This document shows positions 1 through 6,200 of a stretch of DNA of 6,421 bases, piece after piece. Both the position numbers and the translations under genes were made by a program. This DNA is from Clostridiaceae bacterium. Its GTDB lineage: Bacteria; Bacillota; Clostridia; Lachnospirales; Lachnospiraceae. Position 1 is the first letter of the stretch, and every line of letters starts with the position of its first letter. The notes under the pieces are model-generated. The model did not search any database and was not told the DNA's origin. It worked only from the letters and a program-made list of their open reading frames with translations. The stretch is from contig JAGZXV010000260.1 in assembly GCA_018378255.1 (NCBI GenBank), positions 1 to 6,421 of the forward strand, in the 5' to 3' direction.

Positions 1-64
1 CGGTTCCAGCGATTTGTTCCGGCCGTCGGCAGCTCTTGGGCTGAAAGGAAGGGAAATGGAGGGG

Positions 65-92
65 AAATCGCTGACCTCAAAGTCAGCGATTT
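65..92. repeat. Perfect 11-bp hairpin inside the typA-side palindrome
   Basis: AAATCGCTGAC (65-75) pairs with GTCAGCGATTT (82-92) across a 6-nt loop. It is not followed by a clear T tract on either strand, so it does not look like a simple intrinsic terminator. It is the first of two hairpins in the fork of the larger palindrome. Confidence 0.8.
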
Positions 93-93
93 A

Positions 94-141
94 GGGAGCA
101 TTCATTGAGAATTTCTTCAGGAATTCTCAATGAATGCTCCC
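94..141. repeat. Perfect 20-bp hairpin inside the typA-side palindrome
   Basis: Positions 94-113 are the exact reverse complement of 122-141. A C-G pair and a T.G wobble extend the stem to 22 pairs and leave a 4-nt loop (116-119, TTCA). No T tract follows on either strand. Perfect complementarity over 20 bp contrasts with the roughly 84% match of the outer arms, so this hairpin may be younger or under stronger constraint. Confidence 0.85.
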
Positions 142-184
142 GGTACCCTACATTTCCCTTCCTTTCAGACCTAGAACTGCCCCG

Positions 185-210
185 GCTGGAACCATGAGCT
201 GGAACCGTGA
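185..210. repeat. Tandem 13-nt duplication in the outer arm
   Basis: GCTGGAACCATGA (185-197) is followed directly by GCTGGAACCGTGA (198-210), differing at one position by a transition. A degraded trace of a third unit (ACCGTG) follows. The opposite arm (positions 1-24, read on the minus strand) has a more diverged pair of GGAAC blocks at the same 13-nt spacing, as expected if both arms descend from one duplicated ancestor. Confidence 0.7.
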
Positions 211-351
211 ACCGTGCTCCGGCCTTCCGCAAACCAGGAGCCGCGTCCGGCGAGAAATCAAACCCCACCCGCCCGGTCCGATGCCCCGCTCCCGATCCCT
301 GGATTCACAGCGTTACCCCCGCCAATAAGTTAAATAAAGATTTCCCAAAAT
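208..351. other. Non-coding region 3' of typA with minus-strand G-runs
   Basis: No gene is supported here. On the minus strand, the sense strand of typA, the sequence has six runs of three or four G between 263 and 299, separated mostly by 1-3 nt with one 9-nt gap, plus a further G5 at 316-320. This gives a possible G-quadruplex in the typA 3' untranslated RNA. The strong strand skew (C-rich on the plus strand) contrasts with the neighbouring genes. No canonical hairpin-plus-T terminator is seen directly after the typA stop. Confidence 0.5.
303..323 (-). repeat. Post-stop motif, copy 1 (typA side)
   Basis: On the minus strand this 21-nt stretch has core GTAACGCTGTGAAT, preceded by GGCGGGG. 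It begins 28 nt after the typA stop codon. The PBP gene has a matching motif at 5976-5996, beginning 27 nt after its stop. The copies agree at 17 of 21 positions and all four differences are transitions. Both are preceded by a TT dinucleotide and, further upstream, by a GGGAA...CTTT block. I do not recognise it as a known terminator, repeat or binding site; it appears to mark the gene-proximal end of the structured element. Confidence 0.65.
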
Positions 352-2181
352 TTATTTTTTGAAGGAAGACCTCTTCCTTAAAGTGGGATCCAAAATTTTC
401 TTACGTATACGGAGACTGCTTGGCGTGATCTCCAGGAGTTCGTCTGTATCGATAAATTCCAGACACTGCTCCAGGCTCATTTCCTTAGGACTGGTCAGCT
501 TCAATGCTTCATCGGCGCTGGAAGAACGTGTATTGGTTAATTTCTTCGTTTTGCAGACATTTACCTCTATGTCCTCTGCTTTTGGATTCTGGCCGACGAT
601 CATGCCGGAATATACTTTCTGTCCCGGTCCGATGAAGAGTATGCCTCTTTCCTGGGCGTTAAACAAACCATAGGTGATGGATTCACCGCTTTCATAAGCG
701 ATTAAGGATCCGGTCTTTCTGTAGTTCAGATCGCCCTTATATGGTCCATAACCGTCGAAAATCGTGTTCATGATGCCGTTTCCTTTGGTATCGGTCATAA
801 ATTCTCCGCGGTATCCGATCAGGCCTCTTGCCGGGATGGAGAATTCCAGCCTTGTATAGCCGCCGTTGGCCGGGCTCATGCCCTGAAGTTCGCCTTTACG
901 GCTGGTCAGTTTCTGGATGACAGAACCGGTAAATTCTTCCGGCACATCGATATAAGCCAGTTCCATTGGCTCTAATTTCTGGTTTCTTTCGTTATAATGA
1001 TAGAGAACCTCTGCCTTGCTCACTGCAAATTCAAAGCCTTCTCTTCTCATATTCTCAATTAATACGGACAGATGCAGTTCCCCGCGTCCGGAAACTTTAA
1101 AGCAGTCGGGAGATTCTGTCTCTTCCACTCTAAGGCTGACATCCGTATTCAGTTCGCGGAATAAACGCTCTCTGATATGCCTGGATGTGATATACTTGCC
1201 TTCCTGACCAGCTAACGGGCTGTCATTTACCATAAAATTCATGGCGATTGTGGGCTCGGAAATCTTCTGGAATGGAATCGCTTCCGGGTTTTCCACAGAA
1301 CAAAGGGTATCACCGATATGAATATCCGTAATTCCTGAGATCGCTACAATCGCGCCGATTGTAGCTTCCTTCACTTCCACCTTGTTCAATCCGTCAAATT
1401 CATAGAGTTTGCCGATCTTCACCTTGCGGAATTTATCAGGCTCATGATGGTTTACCATCGCGCATTCCTGGTTTACTTTGATCGTTCCATTATCCACTTT
1501 TCCTACGCCGATACGTCCAACGTATTCATTGTAATCAATGGTGCTGATGAGAACCTGGGTCGGCGCTTCAGGATCGCCTTCAGGGGCGGGGATATAATCG
1601 ACAATTGTCTCAAACAGCGGGCTCATATCCACATTGGCATCATCCAGCTCTTTTTTTGCATAACCGGATTTTGCGGAAGCAAATAGAAACGGACAGTCTA
1701 ACTGTTCATCCGACGCATCCAGATCCATAAACAGTTCCAATATCTCATCAATCACTTCTGTCGGCCTCGCTTCAGGACGGTCAATCTTATTGATACAGAC
1801 AATTACCGGCAAATCCAGTTCCAGAGCTTTTCTAAGAACGAATTTTGTCTGCGGCATAGCGCCTTCATAAGCGTCTACCACAAGAATTACACCATTTACC
1901 ATCTTAAGGACACGTTCCACTTCTCCGCCGAAATCCGCATGTCCTGGAGTATCAATAATATTGATCTTCGTATTTTTATAAAATACGGCCGTATTCTTAG
2001 ATAAAATAGTAATACCGCGTTCTCTTTCAATATCGTTTGAGTCCATAACACGTTCAGCAACTTCCTGGTTTTCACGGAAAACTCCGCTCTGCTTCAGCAA
2101 TTCATCAACCAGAGTTGTCTTGCCATGGTCTACATGGGCGATAATTGCAACGTTTCTTACATCTTCTCTCTTCATCTTCAT
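352..2181 (-). CDS. typA: Translational GTPase TypA/BipA
   Basis: TypA (BipA) is a ribosome-associated GTPase of the EF-G/LepA family, known to bind 70S ribosomes and to support ribosome assembly and stress or cold adaptation. The 609-residue product has G1 AHVDHGKTT (15-23), switch I RGIT (55-58), G3 DTPGH (77-81), G4 NKID (131-134) and a G5-like SAK (168-170). A beta-barrel domain II follows, then SGRGELHL (364-371), the EF-G-like domain V with IPARGLIGYRGEF (449-461), and the TypA-specific C-terminal domain with NTRSSSADEA (550-559). Length is normal for the family. I place the start at the ATG at 2181 (MKMKRED), behind a GA-rich tract. The upstream in-frame TTG at 2205 has no ribosome binding site, and the ATG at 2175 (MKRED) is also possible. 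The gene has its own promoter, 285 bp lies between it and yigZ, and it looks intact. Confidence 0.97.
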   Translation of the reverse strand: MKMKREDVRNVAIIAHVDHGKTTLVDELLKQSGVFRENQEVAERVMDSNDIERERGITILSKNTAVFYKNTKINIIDTPGHADFGGEVERVLKMVNGVILVVDAYEGAMPQTKFVLRKALELDLPVIVCINKIDRPEARPTEVIDEILELFMDLDASDEQLDCPFLFASAKSGYAKKELDDANVDMSPLFETIVDYIPAPEGDPEAPTQVLISTIDYNEYVGRIGVGKVDNGTIKVNQECAMVNHHEPDKFRKVKIGKLYEFDGLNKVEVKEATIGAIVAISGITDIHIGDTLCSVENPEAIPFQKISEPTIAMNFMVNDSPLAGQEGKYITSRHIRERLFRELNTDVSLRVEETESPDCFKVSGRGELHLSVLIENMRREGFEFAVSKAEVLYHYNERNQKLEPMELAYIDVPEEFTGSVIQKLTSRKGELQGMSPANGGYTRLEFSIPARGLIGYRGEFMTDTKGNGIMNTIFDGYGPYKGDLNYRKTGSLIAYESGESITYGLFNAQERGILFIGPGQKVYSGMIVGQNPKAEDIEVNVCKTKKLTNTRSSSADEALKLTSPKEMSLEQCLEFIDTDELLEITPSSLRIRKKILDPTLRKRSSFKK

Positions 2182-2187
2182 ATAAAA

Positions 2188-2203
2188 TCTTCTCTTCTTT
2201 CTC
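2188..2203 (-). promoter_or_regulatory. GA-rich ribosome binding tract of typA
   Basis: The minus strand reads GAGAAAGAAGAGAAGA, ending 6 nt before the ATG at 2181. It is a weak, purine-only Shine-Dalgarno rather than a consensus AGGAGG, but its position favours the ATG at 2181 over the TTG at 2205, which lies upstream of this tract. Confidence 0.45.
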
Positions 2204-2239
2204 AAAAATGTTCATACAATTCCATTTTAACAATTAGTC

Positions 2240-2268
2240 AGTATAACATCATATAGGAAGTAATGCAA
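2240..2268 (-). promoter_or_regulatory. Sigma-A-type promoter of typA
   Basis: The minus strand has -35 TTGCAT (2263-2268), a 17-nt spacer and -10 TATACT (2240-2245). Transcription would start near 2233, giving a leader of about 50 nt before the typA ATG. This lets typA be expressed independently of yigZ. Confidence 0.75.
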
Positions 2269-2466
2269 CATTTAAATTTTAAAAATGCCCTTTTTCGCCA
2301 GGTTTCGGCTATTATCTCACATCATCTGCGTCTTTTTCCGCGTCTTTTTTTCTGTACCGAATCATTTACATCTTTTATAAAGAGGATTCTCCAGCATGGA
2401 AGTCCGGAAAGATCCCGGCATTTTCATATTAATATTCCCAAACTGCCGCAGCTTTAACACCTTCTT
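2269..2466. other. Intergenic spacer between yigZ and the typA promoter
   Basis: No gene is supported. The stretch is AT-rich and contains a 12-nt tandem repeat (CTGCGTCTTTTT at 2326-2337, CCGCGTCTTTTT at 2338-2349). I see no convincing terminator for yigZ; the hairpins present have stems of only four or five pairs and no following T tract on the minus strand. Confidence 0.5.
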
Positions 2467-3123
2467 TTATTGTTTAAAGATAATTATTTCCTTATCTACC
2501 AGCCCATAATATAAAGGATCCGATTCCCCGATTCCTGCTTTTCCGTTAGTAGCTTCCGTAACCGCAGTTTTAAATTCTTCCACCCGGCCTTCCGGAACCA
2601 GATATTCGGCAGTTACATTTTCCGTATATACAGTATCCATAACAGCCAGTCCCCGCTGGGCCGCCAGATACTGTAACTTGCCGATTCCATTATAATCCGT
2701 TTTGATCTCCACTTTTCTGGCCAGCTTTTTTTCTACGATACAGCTTTCCTTCAGCCCTTCCTGAACCGATTTGGAATAAGCCCGGACAAGGCCTCCTGTT
2801 CCCAAAAGGGTTCCGCCGAAATAGCGTGTCACCACGACACATATATTATGGACATCTTCGCCTAAAAGGACATCCAGCATGGGCCTGCCCGCGGTCTGGG
2901 ACGGCTCCCCGTCGTCACTGCAGCGCTGGATCTGATGCCTGTCTCCTATCACATATGCAGAACAGTTATGGCTGGCATCCCAGTATTTTTTCTTCATTTC
3001 TTCTATAAATAATACTGCCTCTTCCTCCGTCTCCACAGGTCTTGTGGTGGCGATGAAACGGGATTTTTTTTCAACCAGCTCCCCTTGGCCGCCTTTGTAT
3101 AAAATTTTATAGCTTTGGTTCAT
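2467..3123 (-). CDS. yigZ: YigZ/YvyE family protein (IMPACT N-terminal domain, UPF0029)
   Basis: The 218-residue product matches the YigZ (E. coli) and YvyE (B. subtilis) family in length and motifs. The N-terminal IMPACT/UPF0029 domain (about 18-125) has SRFIA (21-25), DASHNCSAY (49-57), DDGEPSQTAGRPML (70-83) and VVVTRYFGGTLLGTGGLVRAY split over 96-116. The C-terminal part (about 139-194) fits the ferredoxin-like DUF1949 domain. There is no signal peptide or membrane segment, so the protein should be cytoplasmic. The biochemical role of bacterial members is not settled. Eukaryotic IMPACT acts on the Gcn1/Gcn2 translational stress pathway through an RWD domain that is absent here, so that function should not be transferred. 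The start at 3123 is set by AGGAGA at 3131-3136. It lies upstream of and co-directional with typA, and divergent from the PBP gene. Confidence 0.95.
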   Translation of the reverse strand: MNQSYKILYKGGQGELVEKKSRFIATTRPVETEEEAVLFIEEMKKKYWDASHNCSAYVIGDRHQIQRCSDDGEPSQTAGRPMLDVLLGEDVHNICVVVTRYFGGTLLGTGGLVRAYSKSVQEGLKESCIVEKKLARKVEIKTDYNGIGKLQYLAAQRGLAVMDTVYTENVTAEYLVPEGRVEEFKTAVTEATNGKAGIGESDPLYYGLVDKEIIIFKQ

Positions 3124-3130
3124 GATTCAT

Positions 3131-3136
3131 TCTCCT
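3131..3136 (-). promoter_or_regulatory. Ribosome binding site of yigZ
   Basis: AGGAGA on the minus strand lies 7 nt before the ATG at 3123. An earlier ATG between this site and the start is out of frame and too close to be used, so the site fixes the start. Confidence 0.75.
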
Positions 3137-3170
3137 AAAATTCATAAATATACCATTTTCAACTCATACT

Positions 3171-3199
3171 AATATATCATAGATACCCCAGTCTAACCA
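3171..3199 (-). promoter_or_regulatory. Weak candidate promoter of yigZ
   Basis: The minus strand shows a -10-like TATATT (3171-3176) 17 nt downstream of a poor -35, TGGTTA (3194-3199). The surrounding AT-rich sequence offers other registers, so the exact site is uncertain. A promoter is expected here because the PBP gene diverges from the same 164-bp gap. Confidence 0.3.
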
Positions 3200-3234
3200 G
3201 CACTTTACAAAACTTTTAATTCGCAGAGGCCTGG

Positions 3235-3263
3235 TTGAATTGTTTGGACATATTTGTTATAAT
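3235..3263 (+). promoter_or_regulatory. Sigma-A-type promoter of the PBP gene
   Basis: -35 TTGAAT (3235-3240), a 17-nt spacer and a perfect consensus -10 TATAAT (3258-3263). The start point would fall near 3270, leaving a short leader of roughly 18 nt that is almost entirely the ribosome binding site. Confidence 0.8.
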
Positions 3264-3274
3264 GATCCGGTATA

Positions 3275-3281
3275 GAGGAGG
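3275..3281 (+). promoter_or_regulatory. Strong ribosome binding site of the PBP gene
   Basis: GAGGAGG lies 6 nt before the ATG at 3288. It overlaps a short palindrome, AGGAGGACTCCT (3276-3287), which could weakly mask the site, though the possible loop is only 2-4 nt. Confidence 0.8.
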
Positions 3282-3287
3282 ACTCCT

Positions 3288-5948
3288 ATGAATTACGGAA
3301 AATTACAAACCGAACGTAAGATACGTTCAGCCAATTCCAAAACTAAGAAATATGCATCCAAATTATTTCTCGGTTTTTTCAAAGCCTGTTTAGTCATGTG
3401 CATCTTTGCTGTTGTCGTGGCAGGCAGCGTTGGATTTGGTATGATGAAAGGAATTATTGACAATTCTCCTGACGTAGACGTAGAAAGCATCGTCCCTATC
3501 GGCTATGCGACGACTGTTTATGACAGCAAGGGAAATGTCACGGATACCCTCGTAACTGCAGGCTCCAACCGCCAGGAGGCCACCTATGAAGAACTGCCTC
3601 CGGATCTCATCAATGCATTTGTAGCAATCGAAGACGCCCGGTTCTGGGATCATAACGGAATTGATATCCGTTCCATTATGCGCGCCGCCACCGGAGTTCT
3701 GATAGGCGAAAACAGAGGCGGCGGTAGTACCCTGACGCAGCAGCTGATCAAAAATAATGTATTTGGCGGTGGTAATGAAACGAGCTTTGGCGCCAAGCTG
3801 GAGCGTAAATTCCAGGAACAGTATCTGGCTCTCCAGCTGGAAAAAACCATGGATAAAAAACTGATCATTACCAATTATTTGAATACGATCAACCTTGGCA
3901 ACAACACGCTGGGCGTTAAGGTGGCCGCAAGGCGTTATTTTGACAAAGATGTTTCCGATCTCACGCTTTCGGAAGCTACGGTCATTGCGGGAATTACGAA
4001 AAACCCGGCACATATGAATCCCATCACCGGCAGGGAACGGAATGAAGAACGGCGGAAAATCATTCTTCAATATATGTTTGAGCAGGGCTATATTACAAAG
4101 GAACAGCAGGAAGAAGCTCTGGCTGACGACGTATATTCCAGAATCCAGAATGTAGATTTGATTACAAAAGAAACAACAACTCCTTACAGTTATTTTACCG
4201 ATGAGCTGACCGCCCAGGTAAAAGAGACATTGAAAGAAAAATTAGGTTATACGGAAACCCAGGCCCATAATCTTCTTTACAGCGGAGGTCTTGAGATCTA
4301 TACTACCCAGGATCCTGATATCCAGGCCATTGTGGATGAAGAAATCAACAATCCGGAAAACTATACGGCAGCCAGATATTCCATCGAATACAGGCTTTCT
4401 GTCACTCACGCGGACGGCACCACCCAGCATTATTCTGAAGAAGGGCTGAAAACCTGGAAGAAAACCGTAGTAGGTGCAACTTCCTATGACGGACTTTATG
4501 ACAGCGAAGAAGAAATTCAGACAGAGGTTGAAAACTATAAGGCATATGTCCTGAAAACCGGTGACACCATAATTGGTGAGAAACTGACCAAGACCCTTCA
4601 GCCTCAGGCTTCATTTGTCATCATGGATCAGGCAACCGGACAGGTAAAGGCAATCTGCGGCGGCCGGGGCGAAAAAACAGCCAGCCTCACCTTAAACAGG
4701 GCCAGCAATACAAAGCGTCAGCCAGGTTCCACGTTTAAAGTCATTACATCTTTCGCGCCTGCTTTGGACGCATGCGGGGCCACATTAGGAACAGTATATT
4801 ATGATTCAGTTTATACGGTGGGCAAGAAAACTTTCTCCAACTGGTACAGCCAGGGGTATTTGGGCTACTCCAGCATCCGGGACGGTATCGTTTATTCCAT
4901 GAATATCGTGGCGGTACGCTGTATGATGGAGACGGTTACTCCCCAGCTCGGTGTTGAATATGCCAAAAACCTCGGCATCACCACTTTGACATCCAATGAT
5001 TTAAATGCGGCTACTGCATTAGGCGGAATCACTGACGGTGTCACCAATCTGGAACTGACAGCCGCTTATGCCGCTATCGCCAACCATGGCGTTTATACGA
5101 AACCAATTTTCTTTACAAAAATTTTAGACCATAACGGCAAAGTATTAATCAATAATGAACCGGAAACCCATCAGGCGCTGAAAGATTCCACTGCATTCCT
5201 GCTCACAGATGCTATGGCGGATTCCATGGTGAGCAACCGTAAGTTCGCCCGCTCAGGAACCAACGTTTCATCGACCAGTACCCGGGCCAACATCCAGGGT
5301 ATGTCTAATGCAGGAAAAAGCGGTACAACCACCAGCAATAACGATATCTGGTTTGTCGGATATACTCCCTATTATACGGCGGGTATTTGGGCCGGCTGTG
5401 ATAATAATCAAAAGCTCAATTCCAAAAACGGAGGCACCTCTTTCCATAAGGATATCTGGCGCAAGATTATGACCCGTGTTCATGAAGGAATGACAGATCC
5501 GGGCTTTACCGTTCCTGACAGCATAGAAACTGCTGAAATATGCCGTAAATCCGGCAAATTGGCCGTATCTGGTGTATGTAATGCAGACCCGAGAGGCAAT
5601 GCCGTATATACCGAATATTTTGCCAAAGGTACCGTACCTACCGAAGTATGCAATAATCACATCCGTGCTACAGTTTGTGCGGAATCAGGAAGACTTCCAA
5701 CCGAGTTCTGTCCGGAACGCACTTCTGCAACTTTTATGTCGGTGCCGCCGGATTCAGGCCAGACAGATGATTCCGTATTTGCAATGCCGGGTTACTGTGA
5801 TATCCATACAGGATCCGCCGTCATTGTAGATCCAAACCAACCGACCGAACCGGAAACTTCCGGCGGGGACATTTCCCAAATCGGGCCGGGATATGTATCA
5901 CCTTCTACGGTAACTCCAGTTACGCCGGAAGGCGGACCGGGGGAGTAA
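3288..5948 (+). CDS. Class A penicillin-binding protein (PBP1A-type glycosyltransferase/transpeptidase)
   Basis: This bifunctional enzyme polymerises lipid II into glycan strands and cross-links the peptides outside the membrane. The 886-residue product has a basic cytoplasmic N-terminus, one membrane anchor (about 27-55) and a GT51 domain with IEDARFWDHNG (114-124, catalytic Glu115), GGSTLTQQ (145-152) and RKFQE (173-177, probable second Glu). A linker domain (about 340-435) precedes the transpeptidase, which has STFK (481-484, nucleophile Ser481), SMN (537-539) and KSGTT (677-681). All catalytic motifs are present. After the transpeptidase comes an extracellular segment with six cysteines (752, 764, 788, 797, 808, 837), then a Pro/Gly/Thr/Glu-rich tail (about 848-886). 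It resembles ponA/mrcA products, but the exact orthologue is unclear, so no symbol is given. It is monocistronic by layout, with its own promoter upstream and a terminator downstream. Confidence 0.96.
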   Translation: MNYGKLQTERKIRSANSKTKKYASKLFLGFFKACLVMCIFAVVVAGSVGFGMMKGIIDNSPDVDVESIVPIGYATTVYDSKGNVTDTLVTAGSNRQEATYEELPPDLINAFVAIEDARFWDHNGIDIRSIMRAATGVLIGENRGGGSTLTQQLIKNNVFGGGNETSFGAKLERKFQEQYLALQLEKTMDKKLIITNYLNTINLGNNTLGVKVAARRYFDKDVSDLTLSEATVIAGITKNPAHMNPITGRERNEERRKIILQYMFEQGYITKEQQEEALADDVYSRIQNVDLITKETTTPYSYFTDELTAQVKETLKEKLGYTETQAHNLLYSGGLEIYTTQDPDIQAIVDEEINNPENYTAARYSIEYRLSVTHADGTTQHYSEEGLKTWKKTVVGATSYDGLYDSEEEIQTEVENYKAYVLKTGDTIIGEKLTKTLQPQASFVIMDQATGQVKAICGGRGEKTASLTLNRASNTKRQPGSTFKVITSFAPALDACGATLGTVYYDSVYTVGKKTFSNWYSQGYLGYSSIRDGIVYSMNIVAVRCMMETVTPQLGVEYAKNLGITTLTSNDLNAATALGGITDGVTNLELTAAYAAIANHGVYTKPIFFTKILDHNGKVLINNEPETHQALKDSTAFLLTDAMADSMVSNRKFARSGTNVSSTSTRANIQGMSNAGKSGTTTSNNDIWFVGYTPYYTAGIWAGCDNNQKLNSKNGGTSFHKDIWRKIMTRVHEGMTDPGFTVPDSIETAEICRKSGKLAVSGVCNADPRGNAVYTEYFAKGTVPTEVCNNHIRATVCAESGRLPTEFCPERTSATFMSVPPDSGQTDDSVFAMPGYCDIHTGSAVIVDPNQPTEPETSGGDISQIGPGYVSPSTVTPVTPEGGPGE

Positions 5949-5975
5949 AGTGAAGGGAAGCTTTTTAAATGGTTT

Positions 5976-5996
5976 GGCAGAAGTAACGCCGTGAAT
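5976..5996 (+). repeat. Post-stop motif, copy 2 (PBP side)
   Basis: The core is GTAACGCCGTGAAT (5983-5996), preceded by GGCAGAA. It starts 27 nt after the PBP stop codon and is in the same orientation to its gene as the copy 28 nt after typA (303-323, minus strand). Upstream, GGGAAGCTTTTT (5955-5966) also resembles GGGAAATCTTTATTT after typA. A shorter, inverted look-alike (AGTGAACGCTG on the minus strand, 6311-6321) lies at the other side of this intergenic region. Confidence 0.65.
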
Positions 5997-6050
5997 AAGG
6001 GGAAGCTGGTGCGGATGGCCTTGGAGCAAAAGAATGCGAGGTCATATGGA

Positions 6051-6094
6051 GCCCATTCGAGGTGAACTTTTTATGAACTACACCTCGAATGGGC
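6051..6094. repeat. Perfect 14-bp hairpin upstream of the terminator
   Basis: GCCCATTCGAGGTG (6051-6064) pairs exactly with CACCTCGAATGGGC (6081-6094) over a 16-nt loop. Its right half (6086-6094) can instead pair with 6249-6257, so the two folds exclude each other. No T tract follows. Confidence 0.8.
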
Positions 6095-6141
6095 ACCTCA
6101 GAAAGGTTCTTTCTTATAGCAGGGTATCAACACATCATAGC

Positions 6142-6200
6142 TATAAAAAGACATCCGGGAAATCCTTATATTTTTAAGGTTTTCCGGATGTCTTTTTATA
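6142..6200. terminator. Bidirectional intrinsic terminator of the PBP gene and spoVAE
   Basis: 6142-6167 pairs with 6176-6200 over an 8-nt loop, with one bulge (T6163) and one G.T pair. The central stem is GACATCCGG/CCGGATGTC. It is flanked by A5 (6145-6149) and T5 (6193-6197), so the transcript of either strand ends in a hairpin followed by U residues. The location between convergent genes fits a shared terminator. The T tracts are also paired with the A tracts, which is common in two-way terminators. Confidence 0.85.

Larger units (their letters stand above)
1..207. repeat. Large nested imperfect inverted repeat downstream of typA
   Basis: Arm 1-63 is the reverse complement of 146-207 at about 52 of 62 positions with one 1-nt gap. 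The inner part is perfect over 18 bp (41-58, CTGAAAGGAAGGGAAATG, against 151-168). The two arms enclose two further perfect hairpins (65-92 and 94-141), so the single strand would fold as a long stem capped by a two-hairpin fork. Position 1 is still paired, so the element may continue beyond the window. No open reading frame here has a ribosome binding site or recognisable protein. It lies 3' of typA and would be in its transcript if transcription reads through. It could be a palindromic mobile element or a structured 3' RNA. The pairing is read directly from the sequence; the function is unknown. Confidence 0.8.

Noticed and set aside
83..328. Two short overlapping open frames (83-268 minus, 134-328 plus) in the region after typA
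   Set aside because: Both run through the palindrome and the G-run tract, have no ribosome binding site and show no recognisable protein; they follow from the low stop-codon density of GC-rich sequence.
1..351. tRNA, riboswitch, T-box or CRISPR array in the end regions
   Set aside because: I found no cloverleaf, no T-box or known riboswitch core, and no regularly spaced direct repeats; the inverted repeats explain the visible structure.
362..379. 7-bp hairpin (AAGGAAG/CTTCCTT) at the end of the typA coding region as its terminator
   Set aside because: On the typA sense strand it is followed by CAAAAAATAAA, not by a T tract, and the stem lies within the last codons.
2202..2225. Seven-codon upstream frame (MELYEHF) in the typA leader, ending next to the alternative TTG start
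   Set aside because: It has no ribosome binding site and no feature of a regulatory leader peptide; it most likely arose by chance in an AT-rich leader.
2263..2457. 64-codon plus-strand frame between yigZ and typA, with an AGGAAG just upstream
   Set aside because: It overlaps the typA -35 box, the AGGAAG is too close to the ATG, and the translation resembles no known protein.
3390..4070. 226-codon minus-strand frame inside the PBP gene
   Set aside because: It is antisense to the highly conserved glycosyltransferase domain, has no supporting start signal and no family resemblance; it is a shadow frame.
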